A stretch of 64,000 bases of DNA from Pelolinea sp. GTDB lineage: Bacteria; Chloroflexota; Anaerolineae; Anaerolineales; Anaerolineaceae. A model generated the notes under the pieces. That model made no database searches and was not told the DNA's origin. It was given only the letters and a program-made list of their open reading frames with translations. Shown here piece by piece: positions 60,562 through 64,000 of this stretch. Made by a program: the position numbers and the translations under genes. The stretch lies in assembly GCA_012797975.1 (NCBI GenBank), contig JAAZOD010000015.1:1-64000 (forward strand), written 5' to 3'. Position 1 is the first letter of the stretch. Each line of letters opens with the position of its first letter.

Positions 60562-62085
60562 ATGGATATAAAAGAAACAAGAAACTCATATTTGAATTAC
60601 ATTTTCGTTATATTTGTTATTTTTATTATCTGTCGTCGCGCTTGGATGTGTGACGATGCATTTATCACTCTTCGGACAGTTGACAATTTTGTGAACGGGT
60701 ATGGACTAACTTGGAATATTTCCGAGAGAGTACAGGCCTATACACATCCTTTATGGATGCTCACAATCAGTTTTTTTTATTTTTTCACCCGTGAACCTTT
60801 CTACACCGTTATTTTTATTAGCATCTTGTTTTCTTGCATTTCATTAATACTCATGGTGAAAAATTCTGGTCATGATACATTTCATACAATTTTATTCTGT
60901 TCAATATTAGCTTTTTCTAGAGCATTTATTGATTATTCAACATCTGGCTTAGAAAATCCCTTAAGCCATTTTATTATCATAATGTTTTTTATTTTGTACT
61001 TCAAATCAACCTCCTCGGATGACATTAAGAATATTTTTTTCTTATCCTTAATTGCATCCTTTGGTCTTATGAACCGCATGGATCTCTTTTTAGTTTTTTT
61101 TCCACCTTTACTATTTACACTTTTTGAACGCAAAAAAATTAACGTCATAAAATATATTCTATTAGGTCAACTGCCATTTATTTTTTGGGAAATTTTCTCA
61201 TTGTTGTATTACGGCTTTTTAATACCCAATACTGCATATGCAAAATTAGCCCATGGTGTCTCAAGATTCATAATTATTAAACAAGGCATAACCTATTTTT
61301 ATAATTCCATAATCAACGATCCTTTGACAATCTTTGTGATTATCCTTGGTATACTTCTTCCACTCATCTCGTGCAAAAAAGATAAGAAATTAATCGTACT
61401 GTCAACAAGTATATTGTTGTATCTCTTTTACACCTTGTGGATTGGGGGAGATTTCATGAGCGGAAGATTCTTTACAGTGCCATTAGTTATTAGCTGTATT
61501 GTTTTGCTCCATATATCCCCAATTTTTTCTCATGAACAGATTCTATCTCTTATTTGTGTCATTTTAGTTTTAGGTTTATTTCTCCCCTTTAACACATTAA
61601 GTCTTGATGTAAAAGAATATTCATTCAACATCAATGGCGTTGATGATGAAAGAATATATTTCTTCCCTGGGATGAGTCTGATTACTCGTTACAGAAATCA
61701 CATGCAACCTGAATTTGAATGGAAAGATCAGGGTATCGAGTACCGAAATTCAGGAATAAAAGTTACCCATGCACGCGCAATTGGTTTATTCGGATTCTAT
61801 TGTGGTCCAAATGTACATATTATTGATGGACATGGTTTGGCAGATCCATTATTGTCACATTTGAAAGTAAACACTACTTCGCAATTCACAAGTGGACATA
61901 TTTCCAAAGACCCTCCAAAGGGATATATAGAATCACTCAATAGTGGAATAAATCTTATTTCTGATCCAAAAATACATAAATACTACGATAAGGTATTAAT
62001 TATTACACGCGGGGAAATTTTCAGCTGGGATCGTATAAAAACAATCTTTAGAATGAATCTTGGAAAATACGATTATTTATTATAA
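60562..62085 (+). CDS. GT-C fold membrane glycosyltransferase (AftB-like)
   Basis: 507 aa with about ten hydrophobic helices. First loop CDDAFITLRTVDNFVNGYGL followed by ERVQAYTHPLWML (about residues 31-68) carries the paired aspartates and the downstream motif of mycobacterial AftB-type and related lipid-phosphate-sugar transferases. The soluble C-terminal region begins around residue 350. AT-rich and unlike its neighbours, as in the 4.9-22 kb polysaccharide island, so probably acquired. Donor may be the product of the GT2 enzyme at 22097; this is inference. Confidence 0.75.
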   Translation: MDIKETRNSYLNYIFVIFVIFIICRRAWMCDDAFITLRTVDNFVNGYGLTWNISERVQAYTHPLWMLTISFFYFFTREPFYTVIFISILFSCISLILMVKNSGHDTFHTILFCSILAFSRAFIDYSTSGLENPLSHFIIIMFFILYFKSTSSDDIKNIFFLSLIASFGLMNRMDLFLVFFPPLLFTLFERKKINVIKYILLGQLPFIFWEIFSLLYYGFLIPNTAYAKLAHGVSRFIIIKQGITYFYNSIINDPLTIFVIILGILLPLISCKKDKKLIVLSTSILLYLFYTLWIGGDFMSGRFFTVPLVISCIVLLHISPIFSHEQILSLICVILVLGLFLPFNTLSLDVKEYSFNINGVDDERIYFFPGMSLITRYRNHMQPEFEWKDQGIEYRNSGIKVTHARAIGLFGFYCGPNVHIIDGHGLADPLLSHLKVNTTSQFTSGHISKDPPKGYIESLNSGINLISDPKIHKYYDKVLIITRGEIFSWDRIKTIFRMNLGKYDYLL

Positions 62086-62290
62086 ATCCTTTAGACTAAT
62101 AATTTACCTTGCCCAACACGGGAATCTTTTAATTTCGGGAAATTCAAACAAAAATATAGGGCAGAAGAAGCATAAACTTTACAATTTGATTTAGACATAT
62201 CTCTTTAATTGTAGAAATAATTGCTCTACGCTTGATGGAGCTTCGTGAGCAGTGCATGTCTGGACAATCGAGCAATCGGAATTTTATCCA
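62086..62290. other. Short AT-rich gap at the presumed prophage boundary
   Basis: No gene seen. A weak GCTC...GAGC hairpin lies at about 62222-62241. An attachment site could be here but no duplicated core can be tested within this window. Confidence 0.3.
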
Positions 62291-62590
62291 TTAGTTCATG
62301 CTTTTTAATAATGTGTCTTTTTCCGTCGCATCTCCTTCTGCAAAGTATTTCCAGAGGGCATAAAGCACGTCATCCTTAGAAAGGTTCGCTAATGCTAGTT
62401 TTTCTAAAAAAACCTCCTTATTGGTATCAGAAGGATCATGAGCAGCAACAACTTGCTTTGCAGTGATCTGCTCGAAAGAAGAGAGCGAGCGGGAATAATC
62501 AACGCGACCAAGAGAAGAAACACCCACCACCGGCAAACCAGCCATCTTGAGCTCTTGGTGCAGTTTTCCTAGATTCACGCTTTTAGCCAT
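62291..62590 (-). CDS. Hypothetical protein, phage-associated by position
   Basis: 99 aa from ATG 62590. Predicted mostly helical (SSFEQITAKQVVAAHDPSDT, then EKLALANLSKDDVLYALWKY). No family recognised. Its start overlaps the end of the larger tail-like gene by 16 bp, the close packing typical of phage genes. Confidence 0.6.
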   Translation of the reverse strand: MAKSVNLGKLHQELKMAGLPVVGVSSLGRVDYSRSLSSFEQITAKQVVAAHDPSDTNKEVFLEKLALANLSKDDVLYALWKYFAEGDATEKDTLLKSMN

Positions 62591-63885
62591 CCCAAACCTC
62601 CCCATTGAGAAAAAGAAGTTAGTGTTGAAATAAAAGAATAAAAAGTGGTAATGCCCACACCTGAAGTAACTTCTGTGAGCTGTAAATAGTGGTAGCCAGC
62701 CGAAACCAATTTGCTATAAATAGCAAAAATGCTCGTGAGATCAATATCAGAAAAAGAACGCATATCCGCATTGGTAGTACTGGGAGAATCAAGAGCAACG
62801 CCCAACGCACCTCCACCAGTGGATGAATTGGTTAAGTAACCAGTATGTAATAAAAATACCGGATCCTGTGAAAGGCCAAGTACAAACTCAACTTTATTCC
62901 CTGTATTATTGTTGAGCGGGCGCCAAGTTGCAGATGAATATGTCCAGGAAGATTCAGATTCTATCTTTTTCAGAATCCGATCGACACGGTTATACATATT
63001 CCATACAAAACGTTTATCCATACAATCGGCAGAGGCACCACCGGAGGGAAGGGTGCGAATGGTGCCCAAATACCGATAGGTAGGCGCTGCGGACATGACC
63101 GGAATGCCATCCTGCAAGGTATAGGCAGAAGCGCGTAAGGTATCATTAGACCAAGCTAGGGCAGATAATTTCAACTCCCCTTCATCATTGTAGACAAAAA
63201 TATCATAATTAGCGCTAGCAGAAAGCCCTAAAAGTGAAAGAGTGAGTTTCTCAAACGAATACAAACACCATCCAAAACCCGGAACATATAGAGAGATGCG
63301 ATTTGAGACATGAGGAATGTAAAAAAGACTTGTAGCTGAAGAAATATCGCTTGAAATGGCAGAGCCCGAAGAGAGGGAAAGGCGCCCACCCGCTTCAACT
63401 GGATGAACCAGATAGAGTAGCAAAGAAAGATGTTCACTAAACTCAGTACGTACCGAATCCTTAACAATGCTTTCACCATCAAAATAAAAACGGCCGATAC
63501 GACGCTGGTTAGCTAACTCAGTAGGAGACATTGAAACGCTGAGTGTAAAAGACGTGGAGCCGGCAGTTCGGTTGGCAAATACATACCAAGTGCCTGCACC
63601 ATTTGGAGTAGAAGTAGAGGGAAGTTCAACATTGGAAAGCGCCTGCACCAAGTATCCTTCAATGAATAGAGAAACGGTATCCGAATCTGAAGCAGGCACA
63701 ACTACTTGGGCAGTATTGAGCTTCTGCAGTTTGAGGTTGGTTTCGTAGGAATCAAGCAATTTTCCGAGTGTAATTGAATCAGCGGCAACTTTGCCCAGAT
63801 AAAGCGCGTCAAGACGCAGATTATTATATTGGCAGGCCAATGTGGGATCGCCGGGTGTGATGGGAGAACTCAGTGGATAGGACAT
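62575..63885 (-). CDS. Phage-like structural protein (tail-fibre-like, tentative)
   Basis: 436 aa. Begins SYPLSSPITPGDPTLACQYN, then NLRLDALYLGK, a start seen in phage or gene-transfer-like minor structural proteins, and is rich in Ser, Thr, Tyr and beta-strand patterns (SLFIEGYLVQALSNVELPST; TRTAGSTSFTLSV-like segments). No enzymatic motif. Codon use differs from the core genes. I infer a virion surface protein of a prophage extending beyond the right edge; no integrase, terminase or capsid gene is in view. Confidence 0.5.
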   Translation of the reverse strand: MSYPLSSPITPGDPTLACQYNNLRLDALYLGKVAADSITLGKLLDSYETNLKLQKLNTAQVVVPASDSDTVSLFIEGYLVQALSNVELPSTSTPNGAGTWYVFANRTAGSTSFTLSVSMSPTELANQRRIGRFYFDGESIVKDSVRTEFSEHLSLLLYLVHPVEAGGRLSLSSGSAISSDISSATSLFYIPHVSNRISLYVPGFGWCLYSFEKLTLSLLGLSASANYDIFVYNDEGELKLSALAWSNDTLRASAYTLQDGIPVMSAAPTYRYLGTIRTLPSGGASADCMDKRFVWNMYNRVDRILKKIESESSWTYSSATWRPLNNNTGNKVEFVLGLSQDPVFLLHTGYLTNSSTGGGALGVALDSPSTTNADMRSFSDIDLTSIFAIYSKLVSAGYHYLQLTEVTSGVGITTFYSFISTLTSFSQWGGLGWLKA

Positions 63886-64000
63886 AGCTTAAAACCTTTT
63901 TTGTTCTTTGATTGTGAGAAAACATATCGTTGAGAGTGCAAAATATTTGCATAGGTTTTATTTTGGAAACACAATAAGCTACAGCTTTCTGGAATAGCAA

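Overview
The window most resembles a chromosome segment of an anaerobic, probably monoderm Chloroflexi (Anaerolineae-type) bacterium. This is inferred from gene content: VanW, Trm112 and LytR-CpsA-Psr wall genes beside an rRNA operon, many fermentative or catabolic cassettes, 7TM-GGDEF proteins, a MalT/SARP-type giant regulator, a two-gene [NiFe] hydrogenase and L-lactate dehydrogenase. No alignment was run, so the phylum call is moderate. Most of the window has balanced to GC-rich coding sequence. Two visibly AT-rich islands stand out (about 4.41-22.08 kb and 23.07-25.21 kb), with a third AT-rich gene near 60.5-62.1 kb. 

Layout. 1-422: 5' part of a 16S rRNA gene on the minus strand, fed by two near-consensus promoters at 532-560 and 714-742. 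832-4409: VanW protein, Trm112-like zinc protein and LCP ligase. 4914-25210: a surface polysaccharide locus with GT-C membrane proteins, an ABC-2 exporter pair (Wzm/Wzt type without the sugar-binding tail), a GNAT plus DegT aminotransferase pair, several GT4 enzymes, a two-GT fusion and a WbaP-type initiating transferase. One GC-rich GT2 gene (22097-23065) sits inside it like surviving core DNA. 25217-31640: flavoprotein, 7TM-PAS-GGDEF cyclase, GH18 protein, WD40 lipoprotein and a GH-A-like barrel protein. 31765-33962: orphan [NiFe] hydrogenase. 34041-35068: membrane protein and TetR regulator. 35150-40115: a four-gene catabolic operon (class II aldolase, GSAM-like aminotransferase, MFS, FGGY kinase). 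40135-42005: YjbQ and two uncharacterised proteins. 

42150-53809 is a co-oriented minus-strand block: a very large MalT/BTAD regulator, a complete branched-chain-amino-acid-type ABC importer (LivKHMGF), a decayed gene fragment, a cobalamin-binding mutase-like enzyme and an opine-dehydrogenase-family enzyme. Read together it looks like an uptake and catabolism system for an amino-acid-like or opine-like compound; this and the aldolase/aminotransferase/kinase operon are the best candidates for undescribed metabolism. 54063-60285 holds LDH, a VOC protein, a tandem GNAT, a second 7TM-PAS-GAF-GGDEF protein and a PlsC-like acyltransferase. The right end has an AT-rich GT-C gene and two phage-like genes, which suggests a prophage edge. 

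How the genes fit together: the LCP protein next to an ABC-exported polysaccharide cluster suggests the glycan is made on undecaprenyl phosphate, exported by ABC transport and anchored to peptidoglycan. No tRNA, CRISPR array or insertion sequence was recognised.
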